Source: Pelecanus crispus (Eukaryota; Chordata; Aves; Pelecaniformes; Pelecanidae). From it: DNA of 64,000 nt. The stretch covers positions 82,953,721 to 83,017,720 of the forward strand of contig NC_134643.1 in the NCBI RefSeq assembly GCF_030463565.1, read 5' to 3'. Of this stretch, positions 38,401 through 48,676 are shown in pieces. Position 1 is the first letter of the stretch; each line of letters begins with the position of its first letter. The position numbers were made by a program, and so were the translations under genes. The notes below the pieces were generated by a model. The model did not search any database. It saw only the letters and a list, made by a program, of their open reading frames with translations, and was not told the DNA's origin.

Positions 38401-41400
38401 TCCCTGTTCTGTTTATAGCATTAAAAAATAAATCTATATATTTGCATTAGGAAGTGTAAAAAACCAATTACTCTTTTGTGCCTCTTCTTTAGTAATAGGT
38501 TTATGTCTTTTGACTTTATATGAAAAGTTGTTTTCTGGTGGGTTTTTTGGGGGGGGTAGGAGAAATGGTTGAAGTTATCAGCTGAGTGTACCTTCATCCA
38601 GGCTGGTTAATACTGAGATTTGGTCTTACATGTGATAGAATGAAGCAATCTTTTTAGTGAATTCATTGAAGAAACATACATTCTTGATTTTTAACCTTGT
38701 TCACTAAGTGGGGATTCTAGAAAAATGTTACACAATGCCACACTTGTATTCCAGTTTTCACGGTTTTATTCTCGTTTGTAAGACTCTTACTGCGGTGTTC
38801 ACTAACATTTTAAATTTGCAGGGGACAAAAATAATCAACTACCAAAACTCTTCAGGGATGAGGACCTCATTTTTGAAGTTTCATTGTCTCATTAGTTTTC
38901 TTCATAACACTTTAAAATGAGACTACAATACTTGTAACATTTCCACTATTCAGAGTTCATGGGCGCTTGTCTACCTAGGCTGCTTTTTCAAATGAAAATA
39001 TAATTGCAGATTCACTTTTTCTCTTGCAATAGATCTGGTTGGAAAGGCATTTAAGTTTCACTCAATACTGTCAGTTTGTAAAAATCTGGTTTCTGTTCAG
39101 TTTCCTGTTTGTGATGTATGTCTGGACCTGTGTACAGTAGGATAACTTTTCATTTTGAGGCACGGCCACCAACGTCGCAGCAATGGGTACTGGCTTCTTG
39201 TAGCAGGGCTGAGGAATGGAGTTTGAAATCTCCCCCTACTGTCAAATCCCTTCCTGCCTCCCTCCCCCCCAGAAGTCAGATTTTATTTTAAAATCCATTT
39301 TGACATACCATTCTGCTGGGAAGGATTCCAAGAAAGAAATACCTAACAGTTTCTTTGGCCTCCTTTAAAATCTTCTTGCTCTGTATAGCTCAAAAGAGAT
39401 AGGGCAATCTTAATGTGTTTATCAGTGTGCATGTCTGAAATCCTGTAAGTTAATGTGTGCAGAGAAGGATTTTCCTGAAGAGATAAATGTAATAACTGTA
39501 ATTAGTTCTTGTTGTTTCTGCTATAACTTAAAGGTGTTTAAAAGCCTCACAGTGATCTTTTGTTTGAACTTCAAACATGAGTTCGGTCCAGGGAGTGACC
39601 AGGGGCGATACCCATATTCCCTTACTCTTGAGAAACCTTATCCCTGTGAGAGAAGTTTTTGCTTTAAAATTCTTTTGGAGTTCAGGAAAAAAATGTCTTG
39701 GATTGTTATTATGCAGATAAACAAGGGATATTTAAAACAGGTTGATGTTGTTAACTTAAAACTATGTAAATCTCCACATTGAATTGCAGTATTTTTCAAA
39801 CATACAAGGAATACTTTACTATACTCACTTGTTCCGCTACTGTTTTAGCAATACAGGCTACAGTATGTCCTTTTTTTTTTTTTTTCCCCTCTAGAAATTG
39901 AATGGGGTTCTTTTACTTCTATGTTGTATTGTGTCCAGGTTTTAAAGTCAGTCGTATGAGCCTTTTAGTAGTGTTAACCTCTGTTTCTAACTAAGCATTT
40001 GGACTCAAAGTTTTAAAAGACAAGAGATTACATTTACCAGGTGAAGGATGCATCATTTGTTAAAATATTTTTTAATTCAGATAGACAGACCCAAGTACAC
40101 AAGGATGTAGGGGGAAAAAAATAATCTTGGGTCTTAATTAAAGGTTGTTAAATATTATGGTTTGACTGCAGCAACTTTGACTAGTGGACAAAATACTATA
40201 AAAATAAACAAATGAAAAACCACCCCTCACTCTGCCTGCTCTCACTCCCCTGCCTGCCCCCCCCCCCCAAAAAAAAAAAAAGAAAACAAACAGAAAAATC
40301 CCCAACCCTCCTGTGATTGCCAGGTTTATTTGGATTCTGTGTAGCATAGCTAAAAATTTACTAAAGAGCCCTTTCTGGCAAGGGATTTAAAAAAAAAAAA
40401 AAAAAAAAAAGAAAAAAGAAAAGAAAAAAATCCATATGAGGTAAATGCTTTACTATAATGTTTCTTTGAACTTACTCCCAGAGAAATGTTTTATTTAGAC
40501 ATGATTTCTACAATTGTAAGAAAAACATGACCACCAGAAGTAAACAAAAAATACCAAAAATACTTCAAATTGTGATTCTTATATAGTTGAAATAATATAA
40601 GGCTGCTGTGTATTATTTACATCAGTAAAGGACTAAATAATTATAAATATACAATCTACAATATATAAAAATACAAATATATCTATGAAGCATATATGTT
40701 TACAAAAGTACAATAAAAATTAAATATACAAAAATAGCAGGTTATAACATTTGAAATATCCCTTAAACAGTCTGTGAAGCTAGAGGAAGGCCTGCTGAAT
40801 TGGAGAAATATTCAAATACAAAATTTATAAAGAACAACTGCACAAGCCAAGTACTGACGGGCACTGGGATGATGTCTTCTGTCTGTGTTCAACTTTTGGT
40901 CCTGTCTAATCTTGCAACACCAATTAGGTAAAAATTAGCACCTTGTGGATAGAGATTCCTTTGAGGAGCAATTTGTTTTGCAGGAAGAGGAAATGGATTA
41001 ATTGGTGGTGCTTTTCCCTATGAGTCACAATTAAAACATTGCCCAAATGGTGAAGGATTGCTGTCTCTCATCATAGGTTACTTGGTATGAGCTGTCTCAC
41101 TTTGTGTCTTATAGCCAATGTAAACATACCAAAATCATATGCTAGGGACATAATAGCTAGGTGACTAACTTCCAAAGCTTGAGCATTTAGGGTTATTTAA
41201 AATTATTACTTTTACAAGGTTTTTTGTTATTCATTATGTATAGTCCATAAGCTTTTCTTCCCATTCTGACTTGTCTAGTTATATCTGCCAGATACATAAA
41301 GAACTTGATAAGTGGGAGGAAAGAAACTCATTCTGCACAGAAAACGTATGGCATACAGGCACCTTTTGAACTCTGAGGCTTGAGTTACAAGCCTTGGACT

Positions 41401-41809
41401 TTAGAGGAGGGGAAATACCTTCCACAATGAAAGGAATTTTTAAAGTGAATTTGTATGAGATAAGTTTCTTCAAATTATTGTAGCTTTGTTTCAGTCTTGA
41501 ATAGTTTTTATGATGTATATTTTCTTTCAGAAAACTGAGGTGTGGGAGAGCGAGAAGAGCGAGGAAGACATGGAAGAGTATATCTGGGAAAATAGCTGCT
41601 CTCAGAAAAATGCCTTGGATACACTACTTCGAATAAAAGCTTCAGAGAACATCAGTAATCTAACTAAGGAAGAGCTTCTTGCATCTGAAGTGATTAAGAA
41701 TTACAGAAACTCTGTAATTGCACTGAAAAATGAAGGTGAAACAGAAAATAACATGTCTCAGTATAAGGAATCCGTGAAGAAATTATTGAATATACAAGCA
41801 TTACCATGA
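14172..41809 (+). CDS. MRPS35: Mitochondrial ribosomal protein S35 (mS35), 8 coding exons
   Basis: A component of the small (28S) subunit of the mitochondrial ribosome, made in the cytosol and imported into the matrix. The coding exons are 14172-14328, 16294-16337, 17536-17703, 18679-18739, 22549-22688, 27328-27437, 29973-30042 and 41531-41809. All introns are GT-AG and all phases agree, giving 1029 bases and 342 residues; the human protein has 323. Residues 1 to about 60 are Ala/Arg-rich with few acidic residues, as in a mitochondrial targeting peptide. The conserved core starts near residue 75 ([11 protein letters not shown]) and continues through [60 protein letters not shown] and [10 protein letters not shown] to the C-terminal YIWENS and [12 protein letters not shown]. 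The start at 14172 is chosen because it matches the family length; an in-frame ATG at 13911 would add 87 residues. The gene is complete and shows no defect. Confidence 0.97.
14329..16293 (+). other. MRPS35 intron 1
   Basis: GTGAGA donor and TTCTTTCAG acceptor. The first 150 bases continue the CpG-rich promoter region; the rest is AT-rich. No repeat family or gene is recognised. Confidence 0.9.
16294..16337 (+). CDS. MRPS35: MRPS35 exon 2
   Basis: A 44-base exon encoding [15 protein letters not shown] (with one base from exon 1), residues 53-67. The acceptor is TTCTTTCAG and the donor TCA|GTAAGT. It is Arg-rich, like the presequence region of the human protein, and phase-consistent with both neighbours. 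It is the least conserved internal exon, so it was identified by phase and splice sites. Confidence 0.85.
17536..17703 (+). CDS. MRPS35: MRPS35 exon 3
   Basis: A 168-base exon encoding residues 68-123, including [11 protein letters not shown] and [11 protein letters not shown], which closely match human MRPS35. The acceptor is TTTATTAG and the donor AAG|GTAAGA. Confidence 0.97.
17907..18473 (-). mobile_element. Solo LTR of an avian endogenous retrovirus, family A, copy 1
   Basis: 567 bases starting TG and ending CA, flanked by a perfect 5-bp target duplication CATGC (17902-17906 and 18474-18478). It lies in MRPS35 intron 3, antisense to the gene and about 200 bases before exon 4. It is the same family as the copies at 44407 and 48677. 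It holds a perfect CRE-type palindrome TGACGTCA (18227-18234), a short G tract, and an AT-rich TTATTATTATCATTA-type simple repeat. No internal retroviral genes remain. The 5-bp duplication fits an ERVL-like integrase, but the family assignment is tentative. Confidence 0.93.
18679..18739 (+). CDS. MRPS35: MRPS35 exon 4
   Basis: A 61-base exon encoding [20 protein letters not shown] plus one base, residues 124-143. The acceptor is TGTTTCAG and the donor AAAG|GTGAGG. It is nearly identical to the human protein in this stretch. Confidence 0.96.
19312..19663 (-). mobile_element. CR1 LINE 3' fragment, antisense, nested
   Basis: Begins on the plus strand with ATAGAATCATTTAGGTTGG, the reverse complement of the CR1 3' tail, and runs into the ORF2 C-terminus on the minus strand ([20 protein letters not shown] is readable). 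It is truncated at its 5' end. It sits inside the older plus-strand CR1, so it inserted later. Confidence 0.93.
21490..22026 (-). mobile_element. Solo LTR, family B, inserted in the CR1
   Basis: 537 bases starting TG and ending CA, flanked by CCAGG on both sides (21485-21489 and 22027-22031; the duplication could also be read as 6 bp). Removing it restores continuous CR1 text. Orientation is minus: on that strand a TATAAA box (21820-21815) precedes an AATAAA polyadenylation signal (21549-21544). It has no sequence resemblance to family A. No internal retroviral genes remain. Confidence 0.9.
22313..22425 (+). mobile_element. CR1 ORF2 fragment
   Basis: A short second CR1 piece immediately follows the tail of the long CR1. 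It carries the motif text for RPHLEYC...FWGPQYK-type sequence in degraded form (CTGCATCTGGAGTACTGTAT). It is truncated at both ends. Confidence 0.75.
22549..22688 (+). CDS. MRPS35: MRPS35 exon 5
   Basis: A 140-base exon encoding residues 144-190, including [19 protein letters not shown] and [12 protein letters not shown]. The acceptor is TTATACAG and the donor AGA|GTAAGT. It is strongly conserved with human MRPS35. Confidence 0.97.
22689..27327 (+). other. MRPS35 intron 5
   Basis: 4.6 kb. Contains an old antisense CR1 remnant (about 23125-23335), a GC-richer segment of unknown type (about 25290-25800), and a 17-base A run at 26966-26982. Otherwise AT-rich with nothing recognised. Confidence 0.85.
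23125..23335 (-). mobile_element. Old CR1 3' remnant, antisense
   Basis: Degraded but recognisable CR1 text on the minus strand. On the plus strand it reads as GGTCTTGAAAACCTTCAGGG and AACCTGTTCCAGTGCTTG, typical of CR1 3' regions in reverse. It is more diverged than the other copies. Confidence 0.75.
27328..27437 (+). CDS. MRPS35: MRPS35 exon 6
   Basis: A 110-base exon encoding residues 191-226 plus two bases, including [20 protein letters not shown]. The acceptor is TTGAAG (preceded by TTTTCTCTTGTACTTG) and the donor CAG|GTACAG. Confidence 0.97.
28775..29513 (+). mobile_element. CR1 LINE 3' fragment with long open frame
   Basis: A 5'-truncated CR1 in MRPS35 intron 6. The ORF2 C-terminal part is open for about 208 codons (28789-29415), including [18 protein letters not shown] and [18 protein letters not shown], so this copy is younger than the others here. 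The 3' region ends TTCCAACCTAGACGATTCTATG. GATTCTATG also stands at its left edge. Confidence 0.95.
29973..30042 (+). CDS. MRPS35: MRPS35 exon 7
   Basis: A 70-base exon encoding, with two bases from exon 6, residues 227-250: [16 protein letters not shown] followed by TVLFHESW. The acceptor is ATTTTTCAG and the donor TGG|GTAAGC. It is nearly identical to the human protein. Confidence 0.97.
30043..41530 (+). other. MRPS35 intron 7 (11.5 kb)
   Basis: By far the largest intron. I recognise no CR1 or LTR in it, only simple runs: T runs near 33484 and 39870, a C12-A13 run at 40257-40281 and an A-rich tract at 40389-40430. It also has an AT-rich segment at about 40600-40760. No nested gene is supported. 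The acceptor is TTCTTTCAG. Confidence 0.85.
40257..40281. repeat. C12-A13 homopolymer pair
   Basis: Twelve C followed directly by thirteen A. A second A-rich tract follows at about 40389-40430. Both are simple repeats within MRPS35 intron 7. Confidence 0.85.
41531..41809 (+). CDS. MRPS35: MRPS35 exon 8 (last)
   Basis: A 279-base coding exon encoding residues 251-342 and the TGA stop (41807-41809). It carries [20 protein letters not shown] and [15 protein letters not shown], matching the human C-terminus. The last residues, IQALP, extend slightly beyond the human end. Confidence 0.97.
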   Translation, partial: KTEVWESEKSEEDMEEYIWENSCSQKNALDTLLRIKASENISNLTKEELLASEVIKNYRNSVIALKNEGETENNMSQYKESVKKLLNIQALP

Positions 41810-42018
41810 GAGCAGACTCTGCAGGTACATCTGATTATTATGGAAATATTAAACTGCTATGTTAATATTTCTGTATGATTTAGATACATAATTATTCAGA
41901 ACCTTAACCAAAAATATGAAACTTAATGATGAGTTAATTTCAGTAGTAATCAGATTTTTCTTCTACTGCTGGATTTTCTTGTAAGCATAATTTTCCTGTC
42001 CATGAATCTTGTTCTTTG

Positions 42019-42024
42019 AATAAA
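42019..42024 (+). terminator. MRPS35: MRPS35 polyadenylation signal
   Basis: AATAAA 210 bases after the stop codon, followed by a T/G-rich stretch suitable for cleavage-factor binding, so the transcript probably ends near 42,040. A weaker ATTAAA at 41848-41853 is an alternative. Confidence 0.7.
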
Positions 42025-42045
42025 GTATGTTTTGAGTCATATTTG

Positions 42046-44406
42046 TGACTTGAACATTCTGTTCTGTGCTTTCTTAACTTGGGAGATTCTGGTTCAGTTC
42101 TCTGCTTAATTGCATTCTGACTTCTCACACAACTTCTTTTGGCATATAACTTAGAGCAGCAATGTCAAAACCAATGAAATTACTTAGGCTCCAAGTTCTA
42201 TTAATTAAGAGTCTGAAAGTTGAGAGCTCTAAACTTTCTAAATGCTTTTCAGATGTCACTCACGTTTTTCTCTATCTGTACTCTGTATCTGTGAAATAGT
42301 GGTGCCTAAGAAGTTTAACTTTTGGAGAGGTGTTGAAGCACGCTGAGCGGTGTGAGGTTCTCAGTTGTCATCATGAGGACTGACAAATACGCTAAGGAAA
42401 AATATCTGTGTCTCAAATGATGGAATAAAATAAGGTGGAAAATGGGGTGGTAGTGGGAAGGTGAACTAGCAGTTATTTACAGGATACCAAAGTACATGGG
42501 AAAGGAAGAATGATGAGAGTTGCTGAAAGTGAGAGCTGGTGAGTAGTGAGGTGAGTATATTGCTTAAATAGGAATGGACTGAGTCTTGGTACCCTGAGGC
42601 CTGTGGAGTTGTCTCTTGAATGTAGCCAGGCTCTTCAAGGAAAGAAACGTTTGTAGCATCCAGCTTGCTGCTGTGAAGCACAGAGAAAGAAATTATATGG
42701 ATGTTTGTCTTACATTTGGTAATTTGTATTTGAAAGGAATTGATTTGAAATGCTGGAATCACAGGCAACTTTTCTTGCCTTCTCAAGTAAAAAAAAAACC
42801 TTAAAAATATCAGCTAGAAAGGACATAAATAACTCTATTCTTGCTTTTATTGTACCTTCCTGGCTTACTAAGATTTCAGCTCAGAAAGTCTTCATTTTCT
42901 GGAAGGGGCAGAGGGAGTTCTATTCATCAAACTTAAGGATTCTGCATACCTATAAAAGAACCTAGCATGTGGCCCTGCCAGCAACTTGTTGAGAGGAAAC
43001 AGCGTGAGAATAAGGACATTGAAAACTGAAGAGGAGTTGATTTGAGCAGAGTGTTCTATGTGGCTCAACTCACTCACTGCTAGGATTTCTCATTGTTTGG
43101 TTTGTGTTTACATACAACCAAGGAGTGTACATATTCCCACTTCCAAAACATTGTCACTTTTGGAAGGATTCTTCTTCAGTAGGGATTGTTTTCATATGGC
43201 AGGAGACTGAATTTAATGTAGCTTTTTACTCCCAGTGAGAATGTGCCAGAGCTGCAGCTAAGATTGAAAATGCTTGTCCTGTAATCCCCATTTTGCACTT
43301 ACCAACTTGGTTATTTAGTGGTCCTTCCTCTTAGATTTGTATTAATGTGGAGTTTTAGCAGAAGCTTAGTATGGGGAAAGTTTTGGCTGTTACCAGGTTG
43401 TTCCTTTATTCTGGGATAATGGGGGTAATGTTGAAAATTCTAATTTGAAATAGTACATCTGTGTAATTGTTAATCTTTTTTGAACAGCCATGAAACCAAA
43501 ATTACTGAGGAAGTAACTGCAGTTTGACTCAGAGTGGTATGGATGGTGCAGTTGTGCCTGGCTTTATTCCAAAGGCGGTTTGGTTCTAGTATGTACACAA
43601 GAGAAATTTGTTTCCTTAATTAGCTTCGTCAGTGCTTGCATAAGGACTGGCATACTAGCAAGCATATGTAACTAACTTCTGTTTTGCAGTGGCATGTCTC
43701 GTACCAGACTGTTATGAGTAATGCCCTTAAATTGTTTTAAGAAACCTAAAACCCCATAAGCTTGCTTTTCTCCATAAAGTTGTCCTTACGTACTCGGGAC
43801 ATGAGCACCTGATAAAATCGTCTCTGCAACAGAGAACAATTCAGTTTTCCTTTGCTCTTCATAGACTTTAAATGGACCTAAGCAGAACTCTGTATAAAAG
43901 CTGTAGTTAAAATAATAGTTCGACTTTACTAATAATAATGGTTGGTAAAAAGAACAGCACAGCAAGGGAAATTGGGTTTTTTTCATTTTATTACATTAGC
44001 ATTTCATTAGCTTCACAGCTAATTTATGGAAAACCTAAAATGCACAGGCTTCTAGAGTTCCCTTTGAAGTGTTCAAGCCTAGCTTATATACATTCTCTAA
44101 ATGTTTCAAGAAATAAAGGCAAGATAAAAGGTGGCTGTCTCCTGAGTACCAGGACACTCAGATGTCTCTACCAACAATAGATTATACTTACTGGCCAAGA
44201 ACAATGTTGGGACTAATTCACCGTGGTCCCTAACCACATCCAACACTTGTCATCACAAGTTAATTGTCAAAGGTACCAGTTTTCCAGTAGTATCAGGCTT
44301 AATGACCTTATGGCTATACAACACTCGGCCAGCTGGCCTTAGAAATCTGCAAGATTGACCTCCAACCTGGTTTTCAGTGTTGTCTTCACTTCCTCTCCTT
44401 GATCTT
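42046..44406. other. Intergenic region after MRPS35
   Basis: No gene or repeat family recognised. The open frames here are short and unremarkable. Confidence 0.6.
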
Positions 44407-44976
44407 TGTCCTGGTTTCGGCTGGGATAGAGTTAATTTTCTTCCTAGCAGCAGGCATAGTGCTCTGTTTTAGATTTAGTAGGAGAAGAATGTTGATAACA
44501 TGCTGATGTTTTCAGTTGTTGCTAAGTACTGCTTATGCTAGTCAAGGACTTTTCAGCTTCCCATGCTCTGCCAGGTACACAAGAAACTGGGAGGGGGCAC
44601 AGCCAGAATAGTTGATCCAAACTGACCAAAGGGCTATTCCATACCATATGACGTCATGCTCAGTATAGAAACTGGGGGGGGTTGGCTGGGGAGTGGCGAT
44701 TGCTGCTCGGGAGCTGTCTGGGTATCGGTTGGCGGGTGGTGAGCAATTGCGTTGTGCATCACTTGCTTTGTATATTGTTATTATTATTATCATTATTATA
44801 TTGTTATTATTATCATTACTGTTTTACTTTATTTCAATTATTAAACTGTTCTTATCTCAACCCAGGAGTGTTTCTCACTCTTACTCCTCCGATTCTCTCC
44901 CCCATCCCATTGGGGTAGGGGGAGTGAGCGAGCAGCTGCATGGTGCTTATTTGCTGGCTGGGGCTAAACCACGACA
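44407..44976 (+). mobile_element. Solo LTR, family A, copy 2 (no matching target duplication)
   Basis: 570 bases, starting TGTCCTGGTTTC and ending AAACCACGACA, highly similar to copies 1 and 3. It holds the CRE palindrome TGACGTCA (44649-44656), a G tract of 8, the TTATTATTATCATTA-type simple repeat and an ATTAAA signal. The flanks are ATCTT on the left and CATAG on the right, so no target duplication is visible. No internal retroviral genes adjoin it. Confidence 0.93.
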
Positions 44977-47900
44977 CATAGGAGCAAAAAAAACCTTTAT
45001 AATCCTGTAAGTGCCCAATGAGGCTGCTAGAATCAAAGGCAATATAAAATTCAGTTACGCTTGTGATTTTTACTAATGGTTTATATGTACAGTACAGAAC
45101 TTGTGTAATGCAGTGGACTGGATCAAAGGTAGCCTGGTTTATATTTTGAGATCTTTGTCATCTTGGATGTTTCTGGTTTTCTGCTTCTCCCTCCAAACTG
45201 TTTGTGTGTGATGGTGGCAATATTTCTATGTGATTATGTAGAATACCTAGAACACTGGGATCTTAACTCCAGTGGGAGTCTTCCCAACCTCAATGACATA
45301 TAATGTAGCACATGTTTTTATGAACTAAACTACACATCTTTATTTTCCTATATAATACTCTTGCAGACCATCTCATTGAAAACATGCACTGAAATTTAAA
45401 AACTGTGAAGAGTTAAAGAGTAATGGAGTTAGAAGCTAAGCAACTCTACAGCACAGTAATAAGAACATCCTTAGCAATGGTCACTTATTAATGTATCATG
45501 TACATTATAATGTAAATGCATGACTCTAAGGTGTGTATCCCTCTATACATACCTGTGTGTATGTACACTCATGTTACTTTTAAATAGAAATGTAGGTAGA
45601 TAACACTTAAATCAAGCAACAGGCTAGGTCCCCCAGCACATAAATTTGGAACGAAGGAGGAGCAAAAAACCACACATAGTATCTAGAGGCATTGGGTGTC
45701 TCCATAGGTAATTCTTTCACTGGTATTTACTGGCCAAGAGGAACATGGAGCTAGTTCATGACAGCCCTGACCTCAGGCAACCCTGTCCATCATAGATTGA
45801 AACTTGAGCAGGAAGGCTACTGTATGTGCTTCTTTGCGGTCATTGTTCTAACCTCAAAGTAGCAGATGTCTCATTTCAAATCCAAACACTTGCCCCCGCA
45901 AACTGGAAAAGTAAGTTCCTTACGGTGAGGAAAAATAAGCTGTCTCCAATGGAAAAAAACTCACACAAATTAAGTTCTTGGCCATCTGGAATAGTTGTGA
46001 TGCATAGTTTCGCTGGTGCTGTTGAGGAGACTAACCTTTCTTTTATCTCCCATATAAACATTCCAAAGAAAGGTTGAGATCTAGCACTTGATCAAACTGG
46101 AAAAGAACTTGCTTTGTCAGTATTCTGGCTAATTTTTTGCATGTAGAAACTATTGTAATCACTAGCATAAGATGTCTGTAGTAAACAGTGTGCTGAGAGT
46201 TGTGAAGTGAGACGTTCAAAGTGTTGCTAAATAGTTTCTTGAGGTTGTTTGTCTATGTTATATCACACTTTTGCCCTTTAAAGAAGGGCTGTTGGACACT
46301 AAGCGTAATCTCTTGCTCAGATTAGACAAGACAACCTGTATAGAGACATAATTCAGTCTTTGGCAAGGAGAGTAGATGTTACAACTACTTGTAACTCCAC
46401 CAAGCCCTAAGACCTGAATGTGACTGGCTGTGTGTGAAGAGTTGGTAACCCCTACAGATAATCTCATGGTCTTCAGGGAACTAATTTATACTCCTGACTG
46501 GAGTTGACACTTTTTGCCCTGTTTTCATGCATAGCATTGCTACAAGCACAAGTAAGGGATAAAGGGACAGTTGCCTAAAAAGGGATGTGCGGTCTGGACA
46601 AACCATCTTTCTACCCATTTCTTGTTTCCCCTCATATTTAAAACGTATGACGTATGTATTTATTTTCTTGTGACTTTCCTAGTCTGTGATAAAATAGTTC
46701 TGCTATTGTGCTTTATATAACCCTTCTCCTGCCTATTTTTTTCTCTATATGCCAACAAATCAAGAATACTCTGCAGAACATGATCTTGTATATTTTAGTT
46801 GTTCCATCCTGCCCCAGAAGTGTTTGTGCATGGGACATAAATTTTCTCTTCTGTCTCATTTGCTTTTTCTGGTGATTGTTGGTCCTAGTTCCATTATATG
46901 ATTCTACACAACATAATGTTAAAGGTGAGTATCAAAGGAGCATAAAGGTGTTACTCAGGGCACTGTACAGTCACTAATCTGAAGATGAGGAAAGCACAGA
47001 TGCCAAGGATGGCTGTGACTTGCTGCAGATCCCACAACTGATAGATCAGATAGAAGTTACTTTTCTGAGAGGAAAAGGAGGTGAAAACCCACCTGTTTTA
47101 AAATAAATAGTATATTACCTCTGACTTACTTCTATTAAAACTAATGCTTTCTTGCGGAGATTTGTGTTTCTAGCATGTTGGAGTGTATCATGTCCAGTGA
47201 AAGGATTTCTTTGCTAGTCTTTTCATTTGTAGGTATACAACATCCCTGATGCAAGAATAGCAAGTTCTCACTTTTTCAGTAGTTGATTTCCTATTTAAAA
47301 AATATCTATTCTGCTAGTAGTATCCATCCCTTATGACTATGGAGGATCATTTATAGCAACGGAAGAGTTAGGCTGGAAGAAGCCTAGCACTATTGACTTT
47401 ACAGCGCTCCAGACTGTTAGCAGATGTTTCATGGGGCATTTAGGTAGCAGCCCAGCCTGAATAGGAAGAGTCAGGATAAGAATAGATCTTAAGGATTTGG
47501 GGAATGAAAATAGTACAAGTCTCGTATAATAAAGGTATTGCAATATGTTAGAACCTGTCTCAGTTTTCAGTTAAATTGCATAATATTTATCTGAAAACAG
47601 CAATATTTTAATTGTGCAGGAAGAAGAGAGAGGGGATGTCCCATGTTCACTTTTGCTTCTGATGTTTCCTCTCTTGAATGTTACCCATTATCATATGGGT
47701 ATTGCAAGGTACCAATAGTGCAAGAACTATGTTGCGTTAGACATGCAATGATCTTGCTTATGTGGCTTCAAGTTCAGCAATATATTATAAATATATGTTA
47801 TGGATTTAAGCATCTTCCCTTATTTTATATGCATGATATAATAATGAGTTGAATCGGAAATGCATTCTTCTCAGTACGATAAATTAATGGGTAAAGGGCA

Positions 47901-48676
47901 CTGTGTTACGATACTACCACCTCAAACTGTTAAACAGTTCTGCAAATCTTATTATGTGAAGCAGGGAGAAAGGTGTTGTGCACTCTTTTTAAAACCTGGA
48001 AAATGGAAAAAATGAAATATATTCAAACTTTTAAAAAATCCCAAGTATGAAAAATACAAAATACATATGCCTCTGTGACTGAAGATAACTAACATTCAGC
48101 AATGCTTGGCAAAACTCTACGCTAAGAAAAATGAAGCAAGGTAACAATCCACCTGAAACGATGGGGGAATTTTTAGGAAAACAGAACATAACTTTTCTAC
48201 CTGAATGGGACTAAGCTGCATGCATGTAAATTCTGTATCCTAAAAATTACATGCAATTATGTAGCAATAATAGTTTTAGTATGTTCCCTGATTTTCAGGA
48301 TAAAATATATTTGGAATTTAGTGCTGCAGGGTCTTGAAAATAAAGTGTGTGCAGTTTGAAATGCCTTAATTTCTCAAGTAACATCTTCTCTTTGTCTGGG
48401 AGCTATTGAGACTGTAATGTGAACACAAGCAGAATTTTAATGGCTCCATTCAGCCTGAAGAAAGACATCATAGAGTGCAGATCTAGTTCTCTTACGAAGT
48501 ATTTTTCTGAGTCTAGCTTTAGGGTTTTTAACTGTTATTCATATAAAAATGCCAAGTGTAGTTTTTGCTGAGCTGTAGTTTTTGAGTTTGGCAGTGAACA
48601 TACGCTTCACCATGTTGATTGTTTTGACCATTTAAAATAAAGAGACAATTTCATAAGACATTTATGTATTACTGCA
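44977..48676. other. Intergenic region between two same-orientation solo LTRs
   Basis: 3.7 kb with no gag, pol or env-like frame, no gene and no repeat family that I recognise. The flanking LTRs therefore do not form a provirus with it. Confidence 0.7.

Noticed and set aside
39453-39782. 109-codon plus-strand frame in MRPS35 intron 7
   Set aside because: Cys/Phe/Lys-rich translation typical of AT-rich noncoding DNA, with no family resemblance or splice context.
44693-45010. Frame of 105 codons with a hydrophobic poly-Ile/Leu stretch
   Set aside because: It lies in solo LTR copy 2 and comes from the TTATTATTATC simple repeat; the same frame recurs in the other LTR copies.
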